Origin: Novosphingobium cyanobacteriorum
GTDB lineage: Bacteria; Pseudomonadota; Alphaproteobacteria; Sphingomonadales; Sphingomonadaceae
Direction of reading: 5' to 3'
NCBI RefSeq assembly: GCF_029436685.1
Contig: NZ_JAROCY010000002.1
Span: 186,001-250,000, forward strand
Length of the DNA: 64,000 nt
The notes under the pieces are model-generated. The model searched no databases. It was not told where the DNA came from and saw only the letters and a program-made list of their open reading frames with translations. Positions 18,026-26,800 of this stretch are shown in pieces (within the stretch, counting starts at the first letter, position 1; every line of letters begins with the position of its first letter). The translations under genes and the position numbers were made by a program.

Positions 18026-18800
18026 AGGCGCACAGCCGCACCCGTTCCGCGAAGTCCATGAAGATGGCCGCGCGCCCGCCGAGCGCACCCGGCCATTGGC
18101 GATCGAGACGCCGATTGCGTTGGAAATCAATGGCATAGGCTATGCCGTGATGATGGCCACGCCCATTGACCTGACCGACTATGCGCTGGGCTTCTGCATT
18201 TCCGAGCAGCTGATCGCATCGAAGCAGCAGTTTCTCTCGGCCGATGCGGTGGAAGTGCCCTCTGGCGGGTGGATGCTGCGCATCCAGCTTGAGGCTGCGG
18301 CGGGGGCACCGTTGATGGAGCGGGCGCGGCTGCGGCTGGCCGAAGGGAGCTGCGGTCTGTGCGGGATCGAAAGCCTTCAGCAGGTTCTCAAGCCGCTTCA
18401 GTCGATCTCAACCCCCTCTCAACCCGTCTCAACTCACGTCTTTTCGGCCCTGCGCGCCCTGCCTGAACACCAGCCGCTGGGCCGCGAGACGCGCGCCGTT
18501 CACGCCGCCGCGTTCTGCACGCCCGAAGGGGAGATCGTGTTGGCGCGCGAGGACGTGGGCCGACACAATGCCTTCGACAAGCTGATCGGCGCGCTGGCCC
18601 ATGCCGGGATCGACCCATCCACCGGCTTCGCACTGCTGACGGCGCGGTGCAGTTTCGAACTGGTGCAGAAGGCGATCATCGCCGGAATGCCGGCGCTTGC
18701 CACGCTGTCGGCAGCCTCTACCATGGCGGTGGAGCAGGCGCGGCGGCATGGCCTGCACCTGATCACCTTGCTGCGCGACGACAGTTACCTGGAGAGCTAG
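18015..18800 (+). CDS. fdhD: Formate dehydrogenase accessory sulfurtransferase
   Basis: The protein (261 residues) belongs to the FdhD/FdsC family, which carries sulfur from IscS to the bis-MGD cofactor before insertion into formate dehydrogenase. The loop CGLC (Cys113, Cys116) in GSCGLCGIESLQ is the sulfur-relay motif. LAREDVGRHNAFDKLIGA and TARCSFELVQKAIIAGMP are family hallmarks. It is the last gene of the fds operon. Its TAG stop shares the tetranucleotide CTAG with the stop of the convergent response-regulator gene. Confidence 0.92.
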   Translation: MPVEGAQPHPFREVHEDGRAPAERTRPLAIETPIALEINGIGYAVMMATPIDLTDYALGFCISEQLIASKQQFLSADAVEVPSGGWMLRIQLEAAAGAPLMERARLRLAEGSCGLCGIESLQQVLKPLQSISTPSQPVSTHVFSALRALPEHQPLGRETRAVHAAAFCTPEGEIVLAREDVGRHNAFDKLIGALAHAGIDPSTGFALLTARCSFELVQKAIIAGMPALATLSAASTMAVEQARRHGLHLITLLRDDSYLES

Positions 18801-19153
18801 GCCGCGGCCCGGCGCTGCATGGTGGAAAGCGCGGTCTTCAGCGCTTCCAGCGAGACCGGCTTGGTCAGCAACGGCGCTTCGGGCGCATCGTCGGCCGCTT
18901 CGAGCGAGGTGTGCCCGCTGAGGTAATAGAACGGCGTGCCTTCTTCGGCGAGGCGGCGGGCGATGGGCGCGGAATTGGCATCGTGCCCCAGTGAGAAATC
19001 GAGGAGCGCGGCATCGATCGGCGCTTCGTCGAGCAGGGCAAGCGCCTGTTCGACCGTAGCGGCTGTGCCCACGGCTTCATGGCCCAGATCGGCCAGGTTC
19101 TCTTCCAGCAGCATGGCCAGAAGCGGTTCGTCTTCGACGACCAGAATTCGCAT
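18797..19153 (-). CDS. Single-domain response regulator
   Basis: This 118-residue protein is a receiver domain only (MRILVVEDEPLLAMLLEENL). It has the acidic pocket VEDE, the phospho-acceptor Asp52 in LLDFSLG, a Ser at position 79 where Thr/Ser is expected, and Lys98 in LLTKPVS. There is no output domain, so it likely acts by protein contact, as CheY-like or stress-signalling receivers do. ATG 19153 has AAGGAA upstream; the longer frame to 19198 is not needed. No kinase is adjacent. Confidence 0.88.
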   Translation of the reverse strand: MRILVVEDEPLLAMLLEENLADLGHEAVGTAATVEQALALLDEAPIDAALLDFSLGHDANSAPIARRLAEEGTPFYYLSGHTSLEAADDAPEAPLLTKPVSLEALKTALSTMQRRAAA

Positions 19154-19349
19154 ATCATTTCCTTGCCCGGCTGATCGCCGGACTTGCACCTTAGCCAATG
19201 TGGCGTTCGTGCGTTACATCACTGTACACGATGTATGGCCCCCTGGAGTGTAGCTTGTCCCGCATGAGACACGATCTGGCGCTAATCCAGCCAAGTTTAT
19301 GCCAGTTTTCTGCGGGCCGGCTCTGCATGGCGCAAACCGGGCGAGTGGC

Positions 19350-20147
19350 ATGACCGAGCCGAGTCCGCACCGGTTCGTCGATTCCCCGGCGCTTGATCCG
19401 CGCCGCCGGATGGTGGCCATCGCGCTGGTGGTGCTGGTCCACATCGCCCTGGCGGTGGTGGTGGTGCGCGGGCTGGGCGGCGTGCAGGCGGCGCTGCGCG
19501 AGACCGGGCTGGACGCCATCCTGACGGCGGAAAACGTGCCGCTCGATCCGCCAAGCCCCACTCCGACGCCCAGCGCAACCGCCACCACGCGCGAGGCTGA
19601 AGGCGCGGAAGGCGCGGCCGGGCGCAAGGCGGAGGCGACGCAGATCGTGGCCCCGCCGGCGCGCATCCCGGTGAAGAGCGTCAACGCCGCGCCAGCCGCG
19701 TCGACCGGCAACGCCAGCCAATCGGGCGCAAGCGCATCCGGCAACGGCACGGGCGGCGGGACGGCCGGCAACGGCACCGGCAGCGGTGGCAGCGGCAATG
19801 GCGCGGGTGGCCGCTATGTGGCGCACAAGGCGGTGAAGATCGCCGGGGACATCACATCCGAGCGCGATTACCCCAAGGCGACGCGGCAGGCCCGGCTGGG
19901 CACCAGTGTGATCGTGGCGCTTACGGTCGGAACCGACGGGCGGGTGAAGGATTGCAGGGTTCACAAACCCAGTGGCGATCCACAGGCGGACGCCATCACC
20001 TGCAAGCTTGCGACCGATCGCTTCCGCTTCCGCCCCGCCTTGGACCAGACGGGCGAACCGGTGGAATCGGTGTTCGGCTGGCAGCAGCGCTTCTTTGCGC
20101 CCAATGCTGCAAATGCGAGTAATCCCTTATCTGCCGCAGGGCCTTGA
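19350..20147 (+). CDS. TonB-like energy-transducer protein
   Basis: This is a 265-residue protein with one N-terminal membrane helix (MVAIALVVLVHIALAVVVVRG). A Pro/Ala/Thr-rich linker follows, then a very Gly/Asn/Ser-rich stretch (SGNGTGGGTAGNGTGSGGSG), and a C-terminal TonB-type domain (YPKATRQARLGTSVIVALTV...DRFRFRPALD). TonB couples the inner-membrane proton gradient to outer-membrane receptors. The linker is glycine-rich rather than the usual Pro-Lys/Glu rod. No exbB/exbD or receptor gene lies next to it. ATG 19350 is preferred over the frame opening at 19299. Confidence 0.75.
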   Translation: MTEPSPHRFVDSPALDPRRRMVAIALVVLVHIALAVVVVRGLGGVQAALRETGLDAILTAENVPLDPPSPTPTPSATATTREAEGAEGAAGRKAEATQIVAPPARIPVKSVNAAPAASTGNASQSGASASGNGTGGGTAGNGTGSGGSGNGAGGRYVAHKAVKIAGDITSERDYPKATRQARLGTSVIVALTVGTDGRVKDCRVHKPSGDPQADAITCKLATDRFRFRPALDQTGEPVESVFGWQQRFFAPNAANASNPLSAAGP

Positions 20148-20275
20148 AACGAGACGTTTTCGCGCCGAAATACCTGTCCGTGCATTAGGTATTGCTGCAC
20201 TGCGGTGCAACCAATCGACCTGCTGCGCGTTGGTTCATCGTACGGACAGCTTCTTGAAACGCGGGAATTCCATCG

Positions 20276-22702
20276 ATGTCGATCCAACCCCCTCATCGCC
20301 CGCTTGGCCGGGCACGGATTAGCCCCGGCGGCGCGCGAACCGGCGCGGTGCTGGACTTCTTCGGCAATGAAACCGGAGCCGACAGGCACCGCCCGATTCC
20401 GACAGCGGCGCGCCAGGTGCGCGTTGCGCTGATCGGCGGCTTCCGCCCACGCAAGTGCGGCATCGCCACGTTCACCACCGATCTGTTCGAACAGCTGGGT
20501 TGCCACAACCCCGAGGTGCAGGTGGACCTGCACGTGATCGACAGCCCCAATGAATCGCACGCCTATCCCGAGGCGCGCAGCGTGATCCGCGCCGATCAGG
20601 CCGAGGATTATCGCATCGCCGCCCGCCGCATCAATGAAGACGGCGTGGACGCGGTGTGGCTGCAGCACGAATACGGCATCTTCGGCGGGCCCGAGGGCGA
20701 GATGGTGCTCGACCTGGTGGACCGCGTGGCCGCGCCGCTGATCGTGACGCTGCACACCGTGCTGGCCGAGCCGGACGAGCGCCAGCGTGCGATCCTCCAG
20801 CATATCCTGCGCCGCGCCAGCCGGGTGATGGTGATGAGCCAGCATTCGCAGGGGCTGCTGGCCAGCCTGTATGGCGTGCCTGCAGAACGCGTGGCGGTGA
20901 TCGCACATGGTGCGCCAGACCGCCCGTTTGGCCGCAGCGCCATGTTCAAGGCGGCCGCCGGGCACAGTGGCAAGAACGTGCTGATGACCTTCGGCCTGCT
21001 CGGCCCGGGCAAGGGGCTGGAGACGATGATCGAGGCCCTGCCCGCCATCGTGGCGCGCCATCCCGATACCATCTACCGCATCGTGGGGGCCACGCACCCG
21101 AACCTGGTGGCGCGCGAGGGCGAAGCCTATCGTGACAGCCTGATGGCGCGGGCGGCATCGCTGGGCGTTTCGGCCAACATCGAGTGGGACAATCGCTTCC
21201 TCGATACCGAGGAACTGCTCGACAGCCTGGAAGAGTGCGACATCTATGTCACACCCTATCCCAACCTGCAGCAGTCCACATCGGGCACGCTGAGCTATGC
21301 CGTGGCGACGGGCAAGGCGGTGGTCGCCACCCCCTATGTCCACGCGCGTGAGCTGCTGGCCGAAGACGTGGGCGTGCTGGTGCCGCCGCGTTCGGCTCAG
21401 GCGTTGGCCGATGCGATCGTCGGCCTGCTTGACGATCCCGAGGCGCTGGATGCAATGCAGCGCCGCGCCTATGCCAAGGGCCGTGAAACGATCTGGCCGC
21501 GCTTTGCCGCCGCCAGCGCGGACCTGGTGCAAAGCGCCGTGGCCAGCGCACCGCGCCAGCCGCCGCTGCTGGCAACGCCTGGCTTTGCCGGGGTGGTGGC
21601 GATGAGCGATTCGACCGGGATGCTGCAGCATTCGATCCTGACCGTGCCCGATCGCCGCCATGGCTATTGCCTGGACGACAACGTGCGCGCGCTGATGCTG
21701 ATGGGCGTTGCCGATGCCGTGCCGCTGGCCGAACGGCAGCGCTGGGCCACGGTCTATGCCTCGTTCATCCAGTACGCATGGAACCCCGACGAGCGCCGCT
21801 TCCGCAACTTCATGGCCTTTGACCGTACCTGGTGCGAGGACGTGGGCAGCGAGGATTCGAACGGGCGCACGCTGTGGGCGCTGGGCCACGCCATGCGCCA
21901 TGCGCCCGATGCGGGCCTGCGCCGCTGGGCGCGATTGTGGTTCGACATCGCGGTGGAGCCGCTGGCCGAGTGCCACTATCCGCGCGCCATGGCCTTTGCC
22001 ATGCTGGGCGCGATGGAGGCCCTGCGCGTGGAGCCCGATCATGCCGCGGCGCGTGCGCTGGTGGTGCGGGGCGGTGACATGCTGCATCGCCTGCTTGAGG
22101 AAGAGCGGCGCCCGGACTGGGCCTGGTTCGAGGCGATGCTGGGGTACGACAACCCGCGCATGCCGCAGGCGCTGATCGAGGCGGCGGTGATGATGGGCCG
22201 CAACGATTGGCTGGACAGCGGCCTTGCCGCCATGCGCTTCATCTGTGGGCAGCAGGTTTCGTCCACGGGGCTGTTCCGGGCGATCGGTTCGGAAACCTTC
22301 CACCGCCGGTATGAGGCGCTGCCCTTTGACCAGCAGCCGCTGGAAGCCTGGGCCGCGATCGATGCTGCCGCAGCCGCCTTTGCCGCCAGCGGGGACCGGG
22401 CATGGCTTGATCATGCCGAGGCGGCCTATCGCTGGTTCCTGGGCGCCAATGATCGTGGCGTGGTGCTGGGCGATATCGCCAGCGGCCGCTGCCGCGACGG
22501 GGTGACCCCGCAGGGTGCGAACGAGAACTGCGGAGCGGAATCGATCCTTGCGTTCCAGCTTTCGCACTATGCGATGCAGGCGCTTGCGCGTGAGGCGGGC
22601 ACAATTTTGCCGGCGGTCGAGGAACGACAGGTGGCCGGAGCGGTTGTGCGCACGAACCCGCTGACAGACCGAGACCAACAGGGCGCCCTTGCGAATACTT
22701 GA
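20276..22702 (+). CDS. GT4 glycosyltransferase fused to a predicted alpha/alpha-toroid domain
   Basis: Residues ~48-420 of this 808-residue protein form a GT-B/GT4 transferase (RVALIGGFRPRKCGIATFTTDL; QHEYGIFGG; TFGLLGPGKGLETMIEALP; PYPNLQQSTSGTLSYAVATGKAVV). Residues ~430-800 are a helical domain with repeated Trp/Gly-rich motifs (HGYCLDDNVRALML; EDSNGRTLWALGHAMR; NENCGAESILAFQLS), suggesting a glycosidase-like alpha/alpha-toroid. The next genes are GH130-like, manC and manA, so a mannose-based glycan is the likely product. Function of the C-terminal half is unknown. ATG 20276 follows GGGAA. Confidence 0.72.
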   Translation: MSIQPPHRPLGRARISPGGARTGAVLDFFGNETGADRHRPIPTAARQVRVALIGGFRPRKCGIATFTTDLFEQLGCHNPEVQVDLHVIDSPNESHAYPEARSVIRADQAEDYRIAARRINEDGVDAVWLQHEYGIFGGPEGEMVLDLVDRVAAPLIVTLHTVLAEPDERQRAILQHILRRASRVMVMSQHSQGLLASLYGVPAERVAVIAHGAPDRPFGRSAMFKAAAGHSGKNVLMTFGLLGPGKGLETMIEALPAIVARHPDTIYRIVGATHPNLVAREGEAYRDSLMARAASLGVSANIEWDNRFLDTEELLDSLEECDIYVTPYPNLQQSTSGTLSYAVATGKAVVATPYVHARELLAEDVGVLVPPRSAQALADAIVGLLDDPEALDAMQRRAYAKGRETIWPRFAAASADLVQSAVASAPRQPPLLATPGFAGVVAMSDSTGMLQHSILTVPDRRHGYCLDDNVRALMLMGVADAVPLAERQRWATVYASFIQYAWNPDERRFRNFMAFDRTWCEDVGSEDSNGRTLWALGHAMRHAPDAGLRRWARLWFDIAVEPLAECHYPRAMAFAMLGAMEALRVEPDHAAARALVVRGGDMLHRLLEEERRPDWAWFEAMLGYDNPRMPQALIEAAVMMGRNDWLDSGLAAMRFICGQQVSSTGLFRAIGSETFHRRYEALPFDQQPLEAWAAIDAAAAAFAASGDRAWLDHAEAAYRWFLGANDRGVVLGDIASGRCRDGVTPQGANENCGAESILAFQLSHYAMQALAREAGTILPAVEERQVAGAVVRTNPLTDRDQQGALANT

Positions 22703-23981
22703 CGAACGATTGCACGCCGATCCGTCGCGGGTGGTCCTGCGGCCCTTTCACCTGGGCTGGCAGGGACCATCCGCGCACGGATCGCGCGCTGCGCGCCTCG
22801 TGGCCGATGTCCTCGCGCTTCCGGAAACGGAAGCGGAAGAGGAATATGGCCGCGTCCTTTTCGACTTCCAGGAACGGCACTGGCAGACAGAGCAGCTGTT
22901 TGAGACCCGCTATCGCGAGGTGGAGACCATGCTGGGGCTGGACGGCAGCAGTTTGACCGATACGCGGCGCAAGCTGATCGGCGCCTATTTCTGCCATGAA
23001 TACACCTATGCCGCGGCGGCGCTGATGAACCCCAGCATCGTGCCGCATCCCGATCAATCGGGCATGTCGGGCGGTGCGGTGCGCTTCGTGATGAGCCTGC
23101 GCGCGGTGGGCGAGGGGCACATCAGCTCCATCGTGTTCCGCGAAGGCATCGCCCATCCCGACGGCACGTTCCAGCTGTGGCCGCAAAGCGCCTTTGCCAC
23201 GGCGATGGTGCCCGACGATTCGACCCTGATCGATGCCGATGCCGGGGTCACGGTGCATCGCCATGCCGAAAGCAGCCTGTCCAACTCGGTGATCTTCCCG
23301 ATCACCGAACAGCAGCGTGGCGGGCTGGAAGACCTGCGGCTGGTGCGCTTCGACCACGGCGACGATGCCGGGTGCGATGGCCGCTATGAATGGGTCGGCA
23401 CCTATACCGCCTATTCCGGCAGCTCGATCCGGTCGGAACTGATGCGCACCTGCGATTTCCGCCGGTTCGTGCTGGAACCGGTGGAGGGCGTGGCCGGACG
23501 CAACAAGGGCATGGCGCTGTTTCCTGAAAAGGTGAACGGCAGGTTCTGCATGGTCGGCCGGCAGGACGGCAAGAACCTGTTCCTGATGTATTCGGACCGC
23601 CTGAACCACTGGGACGACGATGGCGTGCTGCTGATGGAGCCCAAGTACCCGTGGGAATTCATCCAGATCGGCAATTGTGGCAGCCCCATCCTGACCGATG
23701 CGGGATGGCTTTTGCTGACGCATGGCGTTGGTGCAATGCGGAAATATGCGCTGGGATGCGCGCTGCTGGACCGCGACGATCCCTCCAAAGTGATTGCGCG
23801 GTGCAGCAAACCGCTGTTGACCGCACTTGATGCCGACCGTTACGGATATGTCCCGAACGTGGTCTATACGTGCGGTGCGATGAAAGTGGGGGGCAACCTG
23901 TTCGTCCCCTATGGCATCTCGGACTCCGCGGTAGGCTTCGCCACGACGTCGATCGAGGACATACTGGCCCTGATGGACTAG
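22689..23981 (+). CDS. GH130-like (mannoside phosphorylase/hydrolase family) protein
   Basis: This 430-residue protein resembles glycoside hydrolase family 130, five-bladed beta-propellers that cleave or phosphorolyse mannosides. Recognisable parts are EYTYAAAALMNPSIVPHPDQSG, ISSIVFREG, ENxNKGMALFPEKVNGRFCMVGRQD-type sequence, MYSDRLNHWDD and WEFIQIGNCGSPILTDAGWLLLTHG. Translation seems to begin at TTG 22689, 14 bases inside the end of the GT4-fusion gene, implying coupled expression. It could be a phosphorylase, a hydrolase, or a synthetic relative; subfamily assignment needs alignment. Confidence 0.78.
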   Translation: MRILDERLHADPSRVVLRPFHLGWQGPSAHGSRAARLVADVLALPETEAEEEYGRVLFDFQERHWQTEQLFETRYREVETMLGLDGSSLTDTRRKLIGAYFCHEYTYAAAALMNPSIVPHPDQSGMSGGAVRFVMSLRAVGEGHISSIVFREGIAHPDGTFQLWPQSAFATAMVPDDSTLIDADAGVTVHRHAESSLSNSVIFPITEQQRGGLEDLRLVRFDHGDDAGCDGRYEWVGTYTAYSGSSIRSELMRTCDFRRFVLEPVEGVAGRNKGMALFPEKVNGRFCMVGRQDGKNLFLMYSDRLNHWDDDGVLLMEPKYPWEFIQIGNCGSPILTDAGWLLLTHGVGAMRKYALGCALLDRDDPSKVIARCSKPLLTALDADRYGYVPNVVYTCGAMKVGGNLFVPYGISDSAVGFATTSIEDILALMD

Positions 23982-24025
23982 GTTTCGGCCGGGTCCGACA
24001 CGAACTTGGAAGCTGACGGGATACC

Positions 24026-25066
24026 ATGAGCGATATCATTCCGGTTGTTTTGTGCGGTGGCTCCGGCACCCGTCTTTGGCCCCGTTCGCGCAAGACGATG
24101 CCCAAGCCGTTCCTGCCCCTGGTGGGGGACAGCACGCTGTTCACCGCCACCGTGCTGCGCTGCGACAAGGGTGAGGGCTTTGGCGATCCGGTGATCGTGA
24201 CCGGGGCGGCGCATCTGGACCACGTGGAGGCGCAGCTGCCCGACCGGGAGCACACGCAGATCATCGTGGAGCCCGAAGGCAAGAACACCGCTGCGGCCAT
24301 TGCGCTGGCGGCGCTGCGCCTGCCCGAAGACGCGGTGATGCTGGTGTGCCCCAGCGACCACCACATCGGCGATTGCGCGGCCTTCCAGGCAGCGGCGCGT
24401 GCGGCGGCCTCGCTCGCCTCTCAGGGCTGGCTGGTCTCGTTCGGCATCGCGCCGACCGCGCCCGAAACCGGCTTCGGCTACCTCCGCCATGGCGAGGCGA
24501 TCGAGGGCACGGGCGGCATGAAGGTGGCCCAGTTCGTGGAAAAGCCGAACCTGGAACGCGCCATCGAATTCCTGGCCAGCGGGGACTATTCGTGGAACGG
24601 GGGCATCTTCGCCTTCCGCGCCGGCACGTTCCTCGATGAGCTGAAGGCGCATCGCCCGGCGATTCACGACGCGGTGAAGGCTTCGGTGGACAAGGGTGCG
24701 GCCGATGGCATGCGCTTCCACCCCGATGCGGGGGCGTTCGCGCTGATCGAAAGCGAAAGCGTGGACTATGCGGTGATGGAAAACACCAGCCGCGCGGCGA
24801 TGGTGCCGGCGGTGATGGCCTGGTCCGACATCGGCAACTGGCAGGCGCTGCACGATGCGCTGGACCGCGATGAGGATGGCAACGCGGTGATGGGCCGGGC
24901 CGAGCTGAAGGATTGCCGCAACGTGCTGGTCCACACCGATGGGCCGCGCGTGAACGTGGTTGGCGCATCGAACCTGATCGTGGTGGTGGACAAGGACGAA
25001 GTGCTGGTCTGCACCCCCGAAGGCGCGCAGCTGGTGGGCAAGCTTTCCGGCGCGGCCAATCAGTGA
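24026..25066 (+). CDS. manC: Mannose-1-phosphate guanylyltransferase
   Basis: This 346-residue nucleotidyltransferase makes GDP-mannose from mannose-1-phosphate and GTP. The start VVLCGGSGTRLWPRSRKTMPKPFLPL contains the GGSGTRLWP signature, and FVEKPNLERAIEFLASGDYSWNGGIFAFR is the conserved FVEKP sugar-binding region. The C-terminal cupin isomerase domain of bifunctional ManC/AlgA is absent; a separate isomerase gene follows 13 bp downstream. It supplies the donor for the GT4 enzyme upstream. Confidence 0.92.
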   Translation: MSDIIPVVLCGGSGTRLWPRSRKTMPKPFLPLVGDSTLFTATVLRCDKGEGFGDPVIVTGAAHLDHVEAQLPDREHTQIIVEPEGKNTAAAIALAALRLPEDAVMLVCPSDHHIGDCAAFQAAARAAASLASQGWLVSFGIAPTAPETGFGYLRHGEAIEGTGGMKVAQFVEKPNLERAIEFLASGDYSWNGGIFAFRAGTFLDELKAHRPAIHDAVKASVDKGAADGMRFHPDAGAFALIESESVDYAVMENTSRAAMVPAVMAWSDIGNWQALHDALDRDEDGNAVMGRAELKDCRNVLVHTDGPRVNVVGASNLIVVVDKDEVLVCTPEGAQLVGKLSGAANQ

Positions 25067-25079
25067 CAGGGGGCCGGTA

Positions 25080-25898
25080 ATGGGCAAGCTGCCGATCCGC
25101 ACCGTGGAAAAGCCGTGGGGCAAGGCGGTGTTGCCTGCGCCGTTCACGGACACGCCGGGCGAACGGATCGGCGAGATCTGGTTCGAGCCACCGGCGGAAC
25201 TGCCGACGATCCTGATCAAGTACATCTTCACCAGCGAAAAGCTCTCGGTGCAGGTCCACCCGTCCGACGCGCAGGCCGAAGCTTCGGGCGAGACGGCGCG
25301 CACCGGCTATGGCGGCAAGGAGGAATGCTGGCTGGTGATCGATGCCGAGCCGGGCGCCACGCTGGGCGTGGGCTTCCACGGGGATGTCGACGCCGAAACC
25401 ATGCGCAAGGCCGCGCTCGATGGCAGCATCGAGGACATGCTGGTGTGGCACGCGGTGAAGCCGGGTGATTTCTTCTATATCGCGGCCAATACCGTCCATG
25501 CCATCGGCGCGGGGGTTTCGCTGATCGAGATCCAGCAGAACAGCGACATCACCTATCGCCTCTATGACTACGGCCGCCCGCGTGAACTGCACCTGGAACA
25601 GGGCATCGCGGTGTCAAAGGGCGCGCCGCTCGATCCGGCGGACCGGCGGCACATTCCCGATGCCGGCACCGTGGAACTGGCGCGCGGGCCCTATTTCACC
25701 GCGCACCGGCTCGATGGGCTGCCCGATGCCGCGCTGCTGGCAGAATATGCCGGGCCGCTGCTGGTGATCCCGCGGGTGGGCGAAGTGCTGCTGGATGGCG
25801 GGGCGCTGAAGGCCGGCGACTGCGCCAGCGCGCCTTCCATCGCGGCGCTGACCTTCCCGGCGGATGGGCAGTGCATCCTGGTGAAGCCGCCCGCCTGA
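25080..25898 (+). CDS. manA: Class I phosphomannose isomerase
   Basis: The 272-residue protein interconverts fructose-6-phosphate and mannose-6-phosphate. The zinc site is visible: VQVHPSDAQAE and GKEECWLVIDAEPGA, with the later AANTVHAIGAGVSLIEIQQNSDITYRLYDYGR segment typical of ManA. It begins 13 bp after manC behind an AGGGGG ribosome site, completing a fructose-6-P to GDP-mannose route apart from phosphomannomutase, which is not in the window. Confidence 0.92.
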   Translation: MGKLPIRTVEKPWGKAVLPAPFTDTPGERIGEIWFEPPAELPTILIKYIFTSEKLSVQVHPSDAQAEASGETARTGYGGKEECWLVIDAEPGATLGVGFHGDVDAETMRKAALDGSIEDMLVWHAVKPGDFFYIAANTVHAIGAGVSLIEIQQNSDITYRLYDYGRPRELHLEQGIAVSKGAPLDPADRRHIPDAGTVELARGPYFTAHRLDGLPDAALLAEYAGPLLVIPRVGEVLLDGGALKAGDCASAPSIAALTFPADGQCILVKPPA

Positions 25899-25952
25899 CG
25901 CCGCATTCGTATCCCGCTTGCGCCCCAGGCGCGCAGGCGCGAAGGATTGGCC

Positions 25953-26396
25953 ATGATCGCGCAGACCATCCAACTCGCGCTGGCGCCGGTGTTCGTGCTG
26001 GTGGCCATCGGCAACATCATGAACATCCTCACGACGCGGCTCGGCCGCATAGTCGACCGGTCACGCACCCTGCAGGAACTGCACAGGCAGACCACTGGCG
26101 CCGCGCACGACGCCGTGGTGGTGGAGATCCGCTATGTCGACCGGCGCATCCAGCTGATCGGTAATGCGCTGCTGCTGCTGGTCTGTTCGGGCCTGCTCAT
26201 CGGGGTGACCGTGGGCATGCTGTTCCTGGGCGAAATGGCCGGGACCGAGTTCCGCATCGCGACCGAAGTCAGCTTCTTCATCGCCATCGCGCTGCTGATG
26301 ATCGCGCTGGTCTACCTGCTGCTGGAAACCCGGCTGGTGGCGCAGACGCTGCGCCTGCCGCGCGAGCTGCTGGAGCTGGAGCGGCGGGATCTGTGA
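25953..26396 (+). CDS. DUF2721 membrane protein
   Basis: This small protein (147 residues) has the DUF2721 layout: an N-terminal membrane helix (IQLALAPVFVLVAIGNIMNIL), a charged cytoplasmic loop (RLGRIVDRSRTLQELH), and two C-terminal helices (LIGNALLLLVCSGLLIGV; EVSFFIAIALLMIALVYLLL). The ATG at 25953 with AAGGA six bases upstream is chosen over TTG 25947. The family has no known function. It may or may not belong to the mannose operon, whose last gene ends 54 bp earlier. Confidence 0.78.
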   Translation: MIAQTIQLALAPVFVLVAIGNIMNILTTRLGRIVDRSRTLQELHRQTTGAAHDAVVVEIRYVDRRIQLIGNALLLLVCSGLLIGVTVGMLFLGEMAGTEFRIATEVSFFIAIALLMIALVYLLLETRLVAQTLRLPRELLELERRDL

Positions 26397-26404
26397 GCGA
26401 GCAG

Positions 26405-26483
26405 CCCACCCCCAACTCCTCCCGCATGCGGGAGGGGAGCGAGACTTGCCTCACGTGGTGAGGCATAGTCGCAGCGGGGTGGG
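26405..26483. repeat. Palindromic interspersed repeat, copy 1
   Basis: A 79-base element runs from CCCACCCCCAACTCCTCCC to TAGTCGCAGCGGGGTGGG. It contains a hairpin CTCCCGCATGCGGGAG, the conserved GGAGCGAGACTTGC box, and a second hairpin CCTCACGTGGTGAGG. The outer ends also pair (CCCACCCC/GGGGTGGG). It fills the space between two convergent genes and could act as a transcription terminator. A sibling copy lies at 27591-27682. Confidence 0.85.
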
Positions 26484-26494
26484 CAGGCCCAGCC

Positions 26495-26800
26495 TCAGGC
26501 CAGCAGCTTCGTGCCCTTTTCGGTGATCGCCTGTTCGATCATCTTGCGCGCGAAACCCAGCATGGCGGGCACTTCCACGTCGAACACGATCTGGCTGTCC
26601 TCGATGGCCAAGGCGGTCGGCACCTCGAAGCCCATGGCGGAAACGTCCATCTGCAGGTGATCGGCGTCGACCCAGCTGGTCTCCACCGTCACCATCGCGC
26701 CCAGCGTCTCGCTGGCCTTCTCGCCCACGCGGCCAACCTTCGTCTCGATCCGGCGGCGGACCTCGTCCTTGCCAAGGGTGTGGGGAATGGCAATGCGCAT
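26495..26800 (-). CDS. Polyhydroxyalkanoic acid system family protein
   Basis: The 101-residue protein (MRIAIPHTLGKDEVRRRIETKVGRVGEKA...EVPAMLGFARKMIEQAITEKGTKLL) matches the small family found with polyhydroxyalkanoate genes and often annotated as PHA system or granule-region protein. The biochemical role is not established. It is the last gene of a minus-strand group with telA and xpaC; its start touches the stop of the XpaC-like gene. No phaC or phasin gene is in the window. Confidence 0.72.
   Translation of the reverse strand: MRIAIPHTLGKDEVRRRIETKVGRVGEKASETLGAMVTVETSWVDADHLQMDVSAMGFEVPTALAIEDSQIVFDVEVPAMLGFARKMIEQAITEKGTKLLA

Noticed and set aside
19961..22678. A 905-codon minus-strand frame
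   Set aside because: It is antisense to the GT4 fusion gene, with His/Arg/Gln-rich composition typical of shadow frames in GC-rich DNA.
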